A stretch of 14,274 nucleotides of DNA from an uncultured Clostridia bacterium. GTDB lineage: Bacteria > Bacillota > Clostridia > Christensenellales > UBA1242. The DNA is taken from the NCBI GenBank assembly GCA_944372595.1, contig CALVZT010000012.1, positions 1 through 14,274 of the forward strand, in the 5' to 3' direction. This document shows positions 1 to 6,153 of the stretch, piece by piece. The translations under genes and the position numbers were made by a program. The notes beneath the pieces were generated by a model, which worked only from the letters and a program-made list of their open reading frames with translations, had not been told where the DNA came from and made no database searches. The stretch's first letter is position 1. Each line of letters begins with the position of its first letter.

Positions 1-417
1 ATATTAGACGGCGAATGTATATCTTTGAATAAAGAAGAATGTAATTTTTTACAAACCCTAATACAAGATAATTATTTTTTAGCAAATGATTTAATGATAA
101 ATTGTGATAAATATATAAAGCCAATACAAGAACATTATTATCATGTTGAACAAGAAGAATTTCACATACCAGTTATTATTGAACAACTTCCTATTTTGAT
201 AAAACAAATTTCTGATCGAATTGTTCCAACATATGATTTGTCTAATGGCGAGTATTCAAATATATTATACGATACAGAAATTTCGCCAAAACCATTAGAA
301 GAACAAATTAGTAATTGTGTAAGTACAATTGATACTTATTTTGAACCAAATCCATTAGACTTTGGTGTTGATTATAATTTTAATATTTCGAGATATAATG
401 AATTAACAACAGATTAA
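1..417 (+). CDS. Hypothetical protein, 5' end outside window
   Basis: The frame is open from the first base of the window (I-L-D-G-E-C-I-S-L before the first possible internal TTG start at 25), so this is the C-terminal 138 residues of a longer protein whose start lies to the left. It stops at TAA and is followed 21 bases later by another plus-strand gene, so the two are probably co-transcribed. The visible part is acidic, rich in Asn, Tyr and Ile, with no membrane segment, signal peptide or Cys/His metal motif that I can see. I do not recognise the family. The coding frame is credible because it is uninterrupted, has the composition of its neighbour, and ends just before that neighbour's ribosome site. 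Confidence 0.7.
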   Translation: MLDGECISLNKEECNFLQTLIQDNYFLANDLMINCDKYIKPIQEHYYHVEQEEFHIPVIIEQLPILIKQISDRIVPTYDLSNGEYSNILYDTEISPKPLEEQISNCVSTIDTYFEPNPLDFGVDYNFNISRYNELTTD

Positions 418-438
418 TCATATTAAAAGGGGAATAAG

Positions 439-1110
439 ATGAGAGGAATAAATTTTAAATTATATGATACAGAATCAATTCAAAATGTGTTGTACAATTA
501 TGATATGTATGGAAGAGTTCCAAAAGATATACCAGAATATTTAATTGGTGAATCCGTTACGGAATATAATAGAAATTCGTGTGAAAACGAGACAACATAT
601 TATGCTCACCCACTTGAATCTATTGATATTGATAGAATTAATAAAGAAGTTTCGGAATATTATCTAAAAAAAGCAAAATCATATATCAAAAAATTTGATA
701 AAAATATTGATATTTCCAAATTAAGTTCGGATGAAATATTTGAATTAGAAAAAACATTAGAAACTCAATATGTAACTAACATAATTGATGTGTGGGAACT
801 ATTATTTGATATTAATTTTTCTAACAAAATAAATATCATAGACAATATTCCCCTTGAAGAAATTGATAATTATAAGGATGATATTGTATCAATAATAAAT
901 AGATTATATGAATTTAAAACTGGGCAAAGACCTTTTGATGAGTGTTTAATAAATTGGGGCGATGTATCTAAAAACCCAGAGGCATATAACAAATTTATAA
1001 AACAAGAAAAAGATAAATCTAAAATATTTGTAACTAGCCATTTTTATGAAATCAATAATTACTCATTTTTAAATCATAATTCTGACTCTAATATCTTACT
1101 TCAAGACTAA
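439..1110 (+). CDS. Hypothetical protein, 223 aa
   Basis: The ATG is preceded by a good Shine-Dalgarno site (AAGGGG, about 6 bases upstream), which supports this start. The product is a soluble-looking, charged protein with no signal peptide or membrane helix. A Lys/Glu-rich, probably helical middle (about residues 65-115) is followed by a segment with an N-I-I-D-V-W-E-L-L core. I do not recognise a family and assign no function. It follows the partial gene at 1-417 with a 21-base gap, so both are likely in one transcript that ends at the hairpin at 1126-1159. Its last 15 bases overlap the end of a minus-strand 52-codon frame. The gene faces the yebC transcription unit tail to tail. Confidence 0.75.
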   Translation: MRGINFKLYDTESIQNVLYNYDMYGRVPKDIPEYLIGESVTEYNRNSCENETTYYAHPLESIDIDRINKEVSEYYLKKAKSYIKKFDKNIDISKLSSDEIFELEKTLETQYVTNIIDVWELLFDINFSNKINIIDNIPLEEIDNYKDDIVSIINRLYEFKTGQRPFDECLINWGDVSKNPEAYNKFIKQEKDKSKIFVTSHFYEINNYSFLNHNSDSNILLQD

Positions 1111-1254
1111 AAATTTAATTAAATCAAAAAAAACTTTATCAGATTGATAAAGTTTTTTTAATGATAAAAGTAAAATTAAATCGTTTGAAGTTGAAATAAT
1201 TAACACGGCAAACGAAACAATAATAGAGACTAAAAATTTTGTTCTTTTTGACAT
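1096..1254 (-). CDS. 52-aa membrane peptide frame; possible remnant of the 657-aa protein's family
   Basis: The ATG follows a strong Shine-Dalgarno site (AAAAGGAG, 6-base spacing) placed 30 bases after the yebC stop. The first 21 residues read MSKRTKFLVSIIVSFAVLII + S, a short basic start and one membrane helix. This is close to residues 3-23 of the 657-aa protein at 11929-13902 (MSKRSKLFISIIVSFIVLAA + S), with about 14 identical positions in 23 and similar codons and upstream bases. The large outer domain of that protein is missing. After the helix the frame runs through the terminator hairpin at 1126-1159 and stops in the tail of the opposing gene. Two readings are possible: a truncated, decayed paralogue that kept its ribosome site and anchor, or a live small membrane peptide. 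If the terminator works on this strand, much of the mRNA would lack a stop codon. Confidence 0.5.
   Translation of the reverse strand: MSKRTKFLVSIIVSFAVLIISTSNDLILLLSLKKLYQSDKVFFDLIKFLVLK
1126..1159. terminator. Bidirectional intrinsic terminator between convergent units
   Basis: A perfect inverted repeat (arms 1127-1140 and 1146-1159, core CTTTATC/GATAAAG, 5-base loop) ends in seven T on the plus strand and in eight T when read on the minus strand (A tract 1126-1133). It therefore fits both the plus-strand pair of hypothetical genes and the minus-strand yebC unit. On the minus strand it lies inside the 52-codon frame at 1096-1254. Confidence 0.8.
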
Positions 1255-1284
1255 AACCGTCTCCTTTTATATTGCAAGATTTAA

Positions 1285-2019
1285 TTACTCATAGTCAACT
1301 ATATTTACATTATGGTATACTTCCTGTACATCGTCCAAATCTTCTAATTTGTCAATAAGTTTTAAAAAGCTTTCTTGTTGTTCAGGTGTTAAATCAATAC
1401 AACTTTGTGGTATTAACTCAACTTGACTACCGATAACATTATAATTTGATTTTTCTAATGCTTGTTTAACGGTTGAAAAGTTGTTAGGTGATGTAATAAC
1501 GGTATAGCAGTCCTCTTCATCAATAACATCATCCGCATTTGCATCAAGACAAAACATTATAAATTCGTCTTCGTCCATATCTTTGTTTTTTTCAACATTG
1601 ATTGTTCCCTTGTTTTCAAACAAATACGATACGCAACCATTTGATCCAAGACTACCGCCAGATTTATCAAATGCATGCCTAACGTCACCAACGGTACGAT
1701 TTCTATTATCTGTTAAGCATTTAACGATAATAGCACTACCGCCAATTCCATATCCTTCATAAAAAATTTCTTCATAATTAACAGAAGACAATTCACCACT
1801 TGCCTTTTTGATTGACCTAGTAATATTGTCGTTAGGCATATTATTTTGTTTTGCTTTTGCAATAACATCTCTTAATTTGGAGTTGCTATTAGGATCGGGA
1901 CCACCTGATTTAACTGCAACAGCAATTTCTCTACCAATTTTTGTAAAAATTTTACCACGTTCAGCATCATTCTTTCCTTTTGCCCTTTTGATTGTTGCCC
2001 ATTTACTATGTCCTGACAT
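1285..2019 (-). CDS. yebC: YebC/PmpR family protein
   Basis: This 244-aa protein has the normal length and hallmark N-terminus of the YebC/PmpR family: MSGHSKWATIKRAK, then K-G-K-I-F-T-K-I-G-R-E-I, then a KAKQNNMPNDNITRSIKKA-type segment near residues 55-73. The usual Y-E-G-Y-G motif follows at about 87-92 and an acidic C-terminal half after that. Family members were first described as DNA-binding transcription regulators. More recent work on members in several bacteria links them to ribosomes stalled on proline-rich stretches. The gene starts 4 bases after the stop of the upstream methyltransferase, and its Shine-Dalgarno site (AAGGAG) lies in that gene's last codons, so translation is probably coupled. 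Placement beside the infC operon fits a translation role. Identification is secure; the exact role in this organism is not shown. Confidence 0.95.
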   Translation of the reverse strand: MSGHSKWATIKRAKGKNDAERGKIFTKIGREIAVAVKSGGPDPNSNSKLRDVIAKAKQNNMPNDNITRSIKKASGELSSVNYEEIFYEGYGIGGSAIIVKCLTDNRNRTVGDVRHAFDKSGGSLGSNGCVSYLFENKGTINVEKNKDMDEDEFIMFCLDANADDVIDEEDCYTVITSPNNFSTVKQALEKSNYNVIGSQVELIPQSCIDLTPEQQESFLKLIDKLEDLDDVQEVYHNVNIVDYE

Positions 2020-2023
2020 ATCA

Positions 2024-2761
2024 TTACTCCTTATTTAAATATTTTAATGAATACATAATAATCGCACCACTTACTGCAACATTTAATGATTCAAGATTAT
2101 TATTCATAGGAATTGAAATAAATTTTGTTGCAATTTGCCTTAGTTCATTGCAAATCCCATTACCCTCATTCCCTAATATAATACCACATTTTCCCTTAAC
2201 TTGGCAATCAAATACACAATCTCCGTTCATGTCAGCAGCAATTATAGGTGAATTAATTTTTTTAGAAAAATCAATAAATTCATATAAATTAGTTTGGTAA
2301 ATATTTAAAGAAAAAATACTTCCCATACTACTTCTTATCACTTTACTTGAACGGACATTGGCACAATTTATACAATATATATCCTTATAATCCGCCCCTA
2401 ATGCAGTCCTCAAAATTGTACCAATATTACCTGGGTCTTGTATATTATCGAGTATTAAAAAACTATTTTGAGGCAAAGTGAGTTTTTTTGTATCAAACTT
2501 AACTACACCTACACTTCCTTGTGATGATGTAGATGTAGATATTTTTTTTATAATAGTGTCAGTAGTCAATATTTTTTCACAATTAATATTAACAAACTTG
2601 TTAATATTTTTTTCAGTAGAAAACAAATATACAAACTCTGCCCCATTATTAAAACTATCTAATATTAATTTATCAGTATCAAGAATGACGAATTCACCTT
2701 TTCCATCTTTATAAGAAGAAACTTTTTTTATTAATTCATTTTGTGCAGACGTTATAAACAT
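2024..2761 (-). CDS. SpoU/TrmH-family RNA 2'-O-methyltransferase
   Basis: The 245-aa product has the three SpoU (SPOUT) motifs: D-P-G-N-I-G-T-I-L-R at about 109-118, G-I-I-L-G-N-E-G-N-G at about 193-202, and I-P-M-N-N-N-L-E-S-L-N-V-A-V-S at about 217-231. These form the knotted S-adenosylmethionine site, with the motif 1 Asn and Arg and the motif 3 Asn present. The preceding ~90 residues match the small substrate-binding domain of RlmB/TsnR-like enzymes, so rRNA is the likely target. The subgroup could be RlmB, TsnR or the YsgA/RlmP type and cannot be fixed here. I chose the ATG at 2761 because GGAGG lies 4 bases upstream; a longer TTG-initiated frame would place that site inside the gene. 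The start is only a few bases past the rplT terminator, so expression probably depends on read-through. yebC follows, coupled. Confidence 0.9.
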   Translation of the reverse strand: MFITSAQNELIKKVSSYKDGKGEFVILDTDKLILDSFNNGAEFVYLFSTEKNINKFVNINCEKILTTDTIIKKISTSTSSQGSVGVVKFDTKKLTLPQNSFLILDNIQDPGNIGTILRTALGADYKDIYCINCANVRSSKVIRSSMGSIFSLNIYQTNLYEFIDFSKKINSPIIAADMNGDCVFDCQVKGKCGIILGNEGNGICNELRQIATKFISIPMNNNLESLNVAVSGAIIMYSLKYLNKE

Positions 2762-2773
2762 ACATCCTCCAAT

Positions 2774-2810
2774 CAAAAAAAACAGGCAAGTAACTAAATT
2801 TTACTTGCCT
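2774..2810 (-). terminator. Intrinsic terminator after rplT
   Basis: A perfect 10-bp stem (arms AGGCAAGTAA 2784-2793 and TTACTTGCCT 2801-2810, 7-base loop) begins 5 bases after the rplT stop. On the minus strand it is followed by one G and eight T (A tract 2775-2782). This closes the infC-rpmI-rplT unit. The methyltransferase ribosome site starts almost directly after it. Confidence 0.88.
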
Positions 2811-2815
2811 TTAAA

Positions 2816-3169
2816 TTATTTTATAGCACTTTTTGCCTTTTCAACAAGTGAAGTAAAAGCACTTGCATCACTTATAGCCATTTCGGATAAAACTTTTCTA
2901 TTAAGGTCAATGTTTGCAACTTTCAAACCATGCATGAATTGACTATAAGAAATATCATTTAAGCGACAAGCTGCATTTATACGAGCAATCCATAGTTTAC
3001 GGAAATCTCTCTTTTTAAGTTTTCTTCCAACATAAGCATATTGCCCGCTTTTCATATATGCTTCTTTAGCTACTCTATAATTTTTTGATTTAGTACCTCT
3101 ATAACCCTTGGTTGATTTGAGGACTGCTCTGCGTTTTTTTAATGCATTTACACTACGTTTAATTCTCAT
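2816..3169 (-). CDS. rplT: Ribosomal protein L20
   Basis: The 117-aa length is exactly usual for bL20. The protein opens M-R-I-K-R-S-V-N-A-L-K-K-R-R-A-V-L-K and continues with the basic, rRNA-binding N-terminal helix (A-K-G/S-Y-R-G motif, here S-T-K-G-Y-R-G). The conserved globular part follows with Y-V-G-R-K-L-K-K-R-D-F-R-K-L-W-I-A-R-I-N-A at about 46-66 and F-M-H-G-L-K near 79-84. L20 binds 23S rRNA early in large-subunit assembly. In Firmicutes free L20 also represses its own operon by attenuation in the infC leader, and a matching leader is present here at 3933-4047. The Shine-Dalgarno site AGGAGG is clear, and rpmI lies 18 bases upstream. It is the last gene before the terminator at 2774-2810. 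Confidence 0.98.
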   Translation of the reverse strand: MRIKRSVNALKKRRAVLKSTKGYRGTKSKNYRVAKEAYMKSGQYAYVGRKLKKRDFRKLWIARINAACRLNDISYSQFMHGLKVANIDLNRKVLSEMAISDASAFTSLVEKAKSAIK

Positions 3170-3187
3170 AAATTTTTACCTCCTCTA

Positions 3188-3382
3188 TTATCCTTTAACC
3201 AAAGTTTTAATTGTTTTTTGTTCAGCACTTGATACGTAAGCGCCTTTTCTTAAATCACGTTTTCTTTTTGATGATTTTTTTGTAAGTATGTGTCTTTTGC
3301 CTTGTTGATTGCGTTTAATCACACCAGATTTTTTAACTTCAAATCTTTTTTTGGCAGAACTGTTAGTTTTTTGTTTTGGCAT
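3188..3382 (-). CDS. rpmI: Ribosomal protein L35
   Basis: This 64-aa, very basic protein is a normal-length bL35. It starts M-P-K-Q-K-T-N-S-S-A-K-K-R-F and keeps the family pattern of a Lys/Arg-rich core (S-G-V-I-K-R-N-Q-Q-G-K-R-H-I-L-T-K-K) followed by R-K-G-A-Y-V-S, close to the usual R-K/L-R..V/S ending. It belongs to the large ribosomal subunit. The gene sits between infC (15-base gap, with AAAGGAG for rpmI directly after the infC stop) and rplT (18-base gap), the conserved infC-rpmI-rplT order. It is therefore expected to share the L20-controlled leader. Confidence 0.97.
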   Translation of the reverse strand: MPKQKTNSSAKKRFEVKKSGVIKRNQQGKRHILTKKSSKRKRDLRKGAYVSSAEQKTIKTLVKG

Positions 3383-3397
3383 TGCTATATTCTCCTT

Positions 3398-3907
3398 TTA
3401 CTTTTTTGGTGATAAAACCATTATTATATTTTTACCGAGTATTTCAGGTTGTGTATCCATAATGCAACAATCTGACAACTGCTCATAAAAATTCTTCATT
3501 ATTTCTATACCTGCTTCTGGACGTGCTTGTTGACGGCCACGCATTTTTATAGTAACTCTAACTTTGTTTTCGCTAGCAAAAAATTTTCTTGCTTGCTTAA
3601 TTCTAACATCGATATCGTGCTTTTCAATGGTCATTGAAAGCTGTATTTCTTTGACTTCTGCAACTTTTTGTGCTCTTTTTTGTTCTTTTAAACGTTTTGC
3701 TTGTTCAAATTTGTATTTACCATAATTCATCAATCTGCATACTGGTGGATTGGCGCTAGGTGAAATTAACACCAAATCTAAATCTCTTTCATCAGCAATT
3801 TCAAGTGCTGCTTCGGAACTCATTATGCCTAATTGTTCATTATTATCGCTAACAAGTCTAACGCTAGGTAAATTAATTTGTTCATTTATTAATTGTTCTT
3901 TAATAAT
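3398..3907 (-). CDS. infC: Translation initiation factor IF-3, AUU start
   Basis: Residues match IF-3 along the whole length. The N-terminal domain has I-K-E-Q-L-I-N-E-Q-I, V-R-L-V, L-G-I-M-S-S-E-A-A-L-E-I-A and D-L-V-L-I-S-P-S-A-N-P-P-V-C-R-L-M-N-Y-G-K. A Lys-rich linker follows, then the C-terminal domain with V-K-E-I-Q-L-S-M-T-I-E-K-H-D and V-R-V-T-I-K-M-R-G-R. IF-3 binds the 30S subunit and checks the start codon and initiator tRNA. No ATG, GTG or TTG lies where the protein should begin. AAAGGAGG is followed 5 bases later by ATT (3905-3907) and then a second ATT, so an AUU start gives 169 aa, a normal size. AUU starts on infC are known in other bacteria and let IF-3 limit its own synthesis. 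An ATG at 4006 is rejected because it lies upstream of the attenuator hairpin. Confidence 0.95.
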   Translation of the reverse strand: MIKEQLINEQINLPSVRLVSDNNEQLGIMSSEAALEIADERDLDLVLISPSANPPVCRLMNYGKYKFEQAKRLKEQKRAQKVAEVKEIQLSMTIEKHDIDVRIKQARKFFASENKVRVTIKMRGRQQARPEAGIEIMKNFYEQLSDCCIMDTQPEILGKNIIMVLSPKK

Positions 3908-3912
3908 GATAT

Positions 3913-3920
3913 CCTCCTTT
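3913..3920 (-). promoter_or_regulatory. Ribosome binding site that sets the infC AUU start
   Basis: On the minus strand AAAGGAGG is followed by ATATC and then ATT ATT AAA GAA. Spacing of 5 bases to the first ATT and 8 to the second suits either as the start codon. Because the frame here has no standard start codon, this site is the main evidence for non-canonical initiation. Confidence 0.8.
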
Positions 3921-3932
3921 TGCAAGTACCAC

Positions 3933-4047
3933 AAAAAAGTGGATGCAAAGCATCCACTAAAACACAAAAAATAATATAATATTATATATTTTTGTATAAC
4001 AACCATTTCAGAATCCTAATGGTGAGAAGTGGATACTTCTACTTGAC
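3933..4047 (-). ncRNA. L20-type ribosomal protein leader (attenuator) of infC operon
   Basis: The transcript between the infC promoter and the ribosome site holds two exclusive structures. The terminator is a perfect 9-bp stem, AGTGGATGC/GCATCCACT (3938-3946 with 3950-3958, 3-base loop), followed by about five U. Near the 5' end a small hairpin, AGAAGT/ACTTCT (4025-4030 with 4035-4040), presents GTATCCACT (minus strand, 4036-4028). That segment can pair over nine positions (one G-U) with the terminator's 5' arm AGTGGATGC and would stop the terminator forming. This is the layout of the L20 leader described upstream of infC-rpmI-rplT in Firmicutes, where excess L20 favours termination. The structure is read from sequence; the ligand is assigned from gene context. 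Confidence 0.8.
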
Positions 4048-4053
4048 GTGACT

Positions 4054-4082
4054 ATATTATCATAGATATGGTATAATGTCAA
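4054..4082 (-). promoter_or_regulatory. Promoter of infC-rpmI-rplT
   Basis: On the minus strand a perfect -35 TTGACA (4077-4082) and a -10 TAATAT (4054-4059) are separated by 17 bases, a near-consensus vegetative sigma-factor promoter. Transcription would begin near 4047, giving a leader of about 140 bases that holds the attenuator. Confidence 0.85.
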
Positions 4083-4090
4083 CAATTTTT

Positions 4091-4114
4091 GTTAATTATT
4101 TTGTTAATTATTTA
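4091..4114. repeat. 12-bp tandem duplication at the thrS 3' end
   Basis: Two adjacent copies of GTTAATTATTTT (the second ends in A) span the thrS stop codon. Each copy supplies a TAA on the minus strand. It looks like a local slippage duplication in AT-rich DNA. No terminator hairpin is visible between thrS and the infC promoter, so thrS transcripts may run on into infC. Confidence 0.5.
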
Positions 4115-5864
4115 TAATTTTTTCATCATTTTCTTTTTTAATTAATTTTATAAAATCATTTAATTTAAATGTTCCGATGTCACCTTTGCTTCTTGAACGC
4201 ACTCCAATAGTTTTATCATTCTTTTCTTTTTCTCCAAGTACGATCATATAAGGTATCTTTTGTAATTGTGCTTCTCTAATTTTCTTACCAATTTTTTCAT
4301 TGCGATCGTCAAGTTCTACTCTAAAACCTTTTTCTTTGAATTTTTGTGCAATTTTGCAAGCATAATTCAATGATGCTTCGGATATATTCATTACTTTGAT
4401 TTGAGTCGGTGCAAGCCATAATGGAAAAGCTCCTGCGTATTTTTCTATCAAATATGCTAATGTTCTTTCATAACAGCCAATTGATGTACGATGAATAATA
4501 TATGGATGTTTCTTTTCGCCATTTTTATCAACATATTCCATACCAAATTTTTCAGCTAACATTTGGTCAATTTGAATAGTAATTAAGGTATCTTCCTTGC
4601 CCCATACGTTTTTAATTTGAATATCCAATTTAGGTCCATAGAATGCTGCTTCACCAATTCCGATTTCATATTTAATATTTAAATGGTCAAGAATTTTTTT
4701 CATACTATCTTGAGCTTCGTCCCATTGTTCTTTTGTGCCGATATATTTGCTTTTGTTATTAGGGTCCCATTGAGAAAATCTAAATGATGCATCTTCATAT
4801 AGTCCAAGAGTTTTTAACATAAAAGTTGCAAGTTCAAGACAATTTTTAAATTCATCTTCAAGTTGTTCTGGTGTACACATTAGGTGACCTTCTGATATTG
4901 TGAATTGTCTAACCCTTATAAGCCCATGCATTTCTCCGCTATCTTCATTTCGAAACAAAGTTGATGTTTCGTTATATCTTAACGGTAAATCCTTGTAAGA
5001 ACGAGCCTTATTTAAATATGCTTGATATTGGAAAGGACAAGTCATTGGACGTAAGGCAAATACTTCTTTATCTTTTTTCTCATCCCCAAGAACAAACATT
5101 CCGTCTTTATAATGGTCCCAATGCCCAGATATTTTGTATAAATCACTTTTTGCCATAAAAGGTGTTTTGGTTAATAACCATCCACGCTTTTGTTCTTCAT
5201 CTTCAACAAAACGTTGTAGTAATTGTATAATTCTTGCACCATTAGGTAATAAAATCGGCAATCCTTGGCCAATGTAATCAACAGTTGTAAAAATTCCTAA
5301 TTCACGTCCCAATTTATTATGATCACGTCGCATTGCCTCTTCTTGCTGTTTAATATAATCGTTTAATTCTTCTTTGCTGGCGAATGCATAAACATAAACT
5401 CTTTGCAACATTTTATTTTTTTCGTCGCCTCTCCAATATGCACCACTAACCTTATTAATTTTAAATGCCATACTCTTTAATTCTTTTGAATGACTAACAT
5501 GTGGTCCGCGACACAAATCATAGAAATCATCACCTAATGTATATAATGTAATTTGTTCATTACTAGGTAAATGTTCTATTAAGTCTAGTTTGTAAGGTTC
5601 ATTTTTGAATTTTTTTTCTGCTTCTGATTTGGTTAATACGATTTTTTCAAAAGCCTCATCTTTGTTTATAATTTCACGCATTCTTTGTTCAATTTTTGCA
5701 AAATCGTCAATCCTTATTGATTCTGGTATATCAAAATCATAATAAAAACCATTATCAATAGCAGGGCCAATTGCGACTTTTACATCCTTATACAAACCAC
5801 AAACTGCCTTAGCTAATATATGACTAAGACTATGGCGATACATTTGTAATTTTTCTTTTTCCAT
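4104..5864 (-). CDS. thrS: Threonyl-tRNA synthetase without TGS domain
   Basis: This class II synthetase charges tRNA-Thr. The N-terminal editing domain that removes mis-attached serine is present, with H-S-L-S-H at 11-15 and D-L-C-R-G-P-H at 116-122. The catalytic core follows, with zinc ligands placed as in E. coli ThrRS: C276 (R-P-M-T-C-P), H327 (S-E-G-H-L-M-C) and H458 (I-I-H-R-T-S-I-G). Motif 2 is around F-R-N-E-D-S-G (304-310). The anticodon-binding domain begins near L-A-P-T-Q (484-488). At 586 aa it is shorter than the usual ~640 because the roughly 60-residue N-terminal TGS domain is absent. The start is firm: AAGGAG lies 9 bases upstream, and the T-box terminator is only about 20 bases away, leaving no room for more protein. 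Expression is controlled by the T-box at 5884-6102. Confidence 0.97.
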   Translation of the reverse strand: MEKEKLQMYRHSLSHILAKAVCGLYKDVKVAIGPAIDNGFYYDFDIPESIRIDDFAKIEQRMREIINKDEAFEKIVLTKSEAEKKFKNEPYKLDLIEHLPSNEQITLYTLGDDFYDLCRGPHVSHSKELKSMAFKINKVSGAYWRGDEKNKMLQRVYVYAFASKEELNDYIKQQEEAMRRDHNKLGRELGIFTTVDYIGQGLPILLPNGARIIQLLQRFVEDEEQKRGWLLTKTPFMAKSDLYKISGHWDHYKDGMFVLGDEKKDKEVFALRPMTCPFQYQAYLNKARSYKDLPLRYNETSTLFRNEDSGEMHGLIRVRQFTISEGHLMCTPEQLEDEFKNCLELATFMLKTLGLYEDASFRFSQWDPNNKSKYIGTKEQWDEAQDSMKKILDHLNIKYEIGIGEAAFYGPKLDIQIKNVWGKEDTLITIQIDQMLAEKFGMEYVDKNGEKKHPYIIHRTSIGCYERTLAYLIEKYAGAFPLWLAPTQIKVMNISEASLNYACKIAQKFKEKGFRVELDDRNEKIGKKIREAQLQKIPYMIVLGEKEKNDKTIGVRSRSKGDIGTFKLNDFIKLIKKENDEKIINN

Positions 5865-5883
5865 AACAAAATCTCCTTATAAT

Positions 5884-6102
5884 AAAAAAAATCCCTTGTT
5901 ACACAAAGGACGAAAAGTTTTTCCGCGGTTCCACCTTAATTGTTTGAAAAATCAAACCACTCAATTTGACTTGAAACGCAAGTCTACGCTAGAAATAAAA
6001 GTGGTTTCGATATTAGGACTTATATAGGGCTTACACCTTCCCCTACTCTCTGTAATAAGTTTACTATACCTACTTGTCTTTTACACACCTATATTAAATT
6101 AT
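5884..6102 (-). ncRNA. T-box leader of thrS (Thr, specifier ACC)
   Basis: On the minus strand, in order, I see an AGAGAG box (6046-6051), the Stem I loop sequence GGTGTAAGCC (6028-6037) and a specifier region GAA-ACC-A with the threonine codon ACC at 6003-6005. A Stem III hairpin GACTTG/CAAGTC comes next, and then the T-box core TGGAACCGCG (5924-5933). The terminator is an 8-bp stem TCCTTTGT/ACAAGGGA (5892-5899 with 5903-5910) followed by about eight U. The AAGG just before the core can pair with CCTT in the terminator's 5' arm to form the antiterminator. Uncharged tRNA-Thr reading ACC should therefore allow read-through into thrS. All main T-box elements are present. Confidence 0.95.
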
Positions 6103-6108
6103 GTCACT

Positions 6109-6136
6109 ATTATAACATATTTTATTTAAAAGTCAA
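6109..6136 (-). promoter_or_regulatory. Promoter of thrS T-box transcript
   Basis: On the minus strand -35 TTGACT (6131-6136) and a perfect -10 TATAAT (6109-6114) are 16 bases apart, with a TG one base before the -10 (extended -10). The start site would be near 6102, just upstream of Stem I. The -35 lies about 18 bases past the ytxC-like stop codon. Confidence 0.85.
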
Positions 6137-6153
6137 TAATTTATATGATTATT

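Noticed and set aside
1096..1254. A type I toxin-like hydrophobic peptide.
   Set aside because: The close match to the 657-aa protein's anchor gives a better explanation, and I see no antisense RNA promoter opposite it.
1808..2714. Plus-strand open frames opposite yebC and the methyltransferase.
   Set aside because: They lack ribosome sites and lie wholly antisense to well-supported conserved genes in AT-rich DNA.
2762..2776. TTG start five codons earlier for the methyltransferase.
   Set aside because: The ribosome site GGAGG would fall inside the coding region, and the ATG at 2761 follows that site.
3908..4006. An N-terminal extension of IF-3 from the ATG at 4006, which would look like a membrane segment.
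   Set aside because: It overlaps the leader attenuator hairpin, has no ribosome site, and adds 33 residues absent from IF-3 proteins. The AUU start fits the family length.
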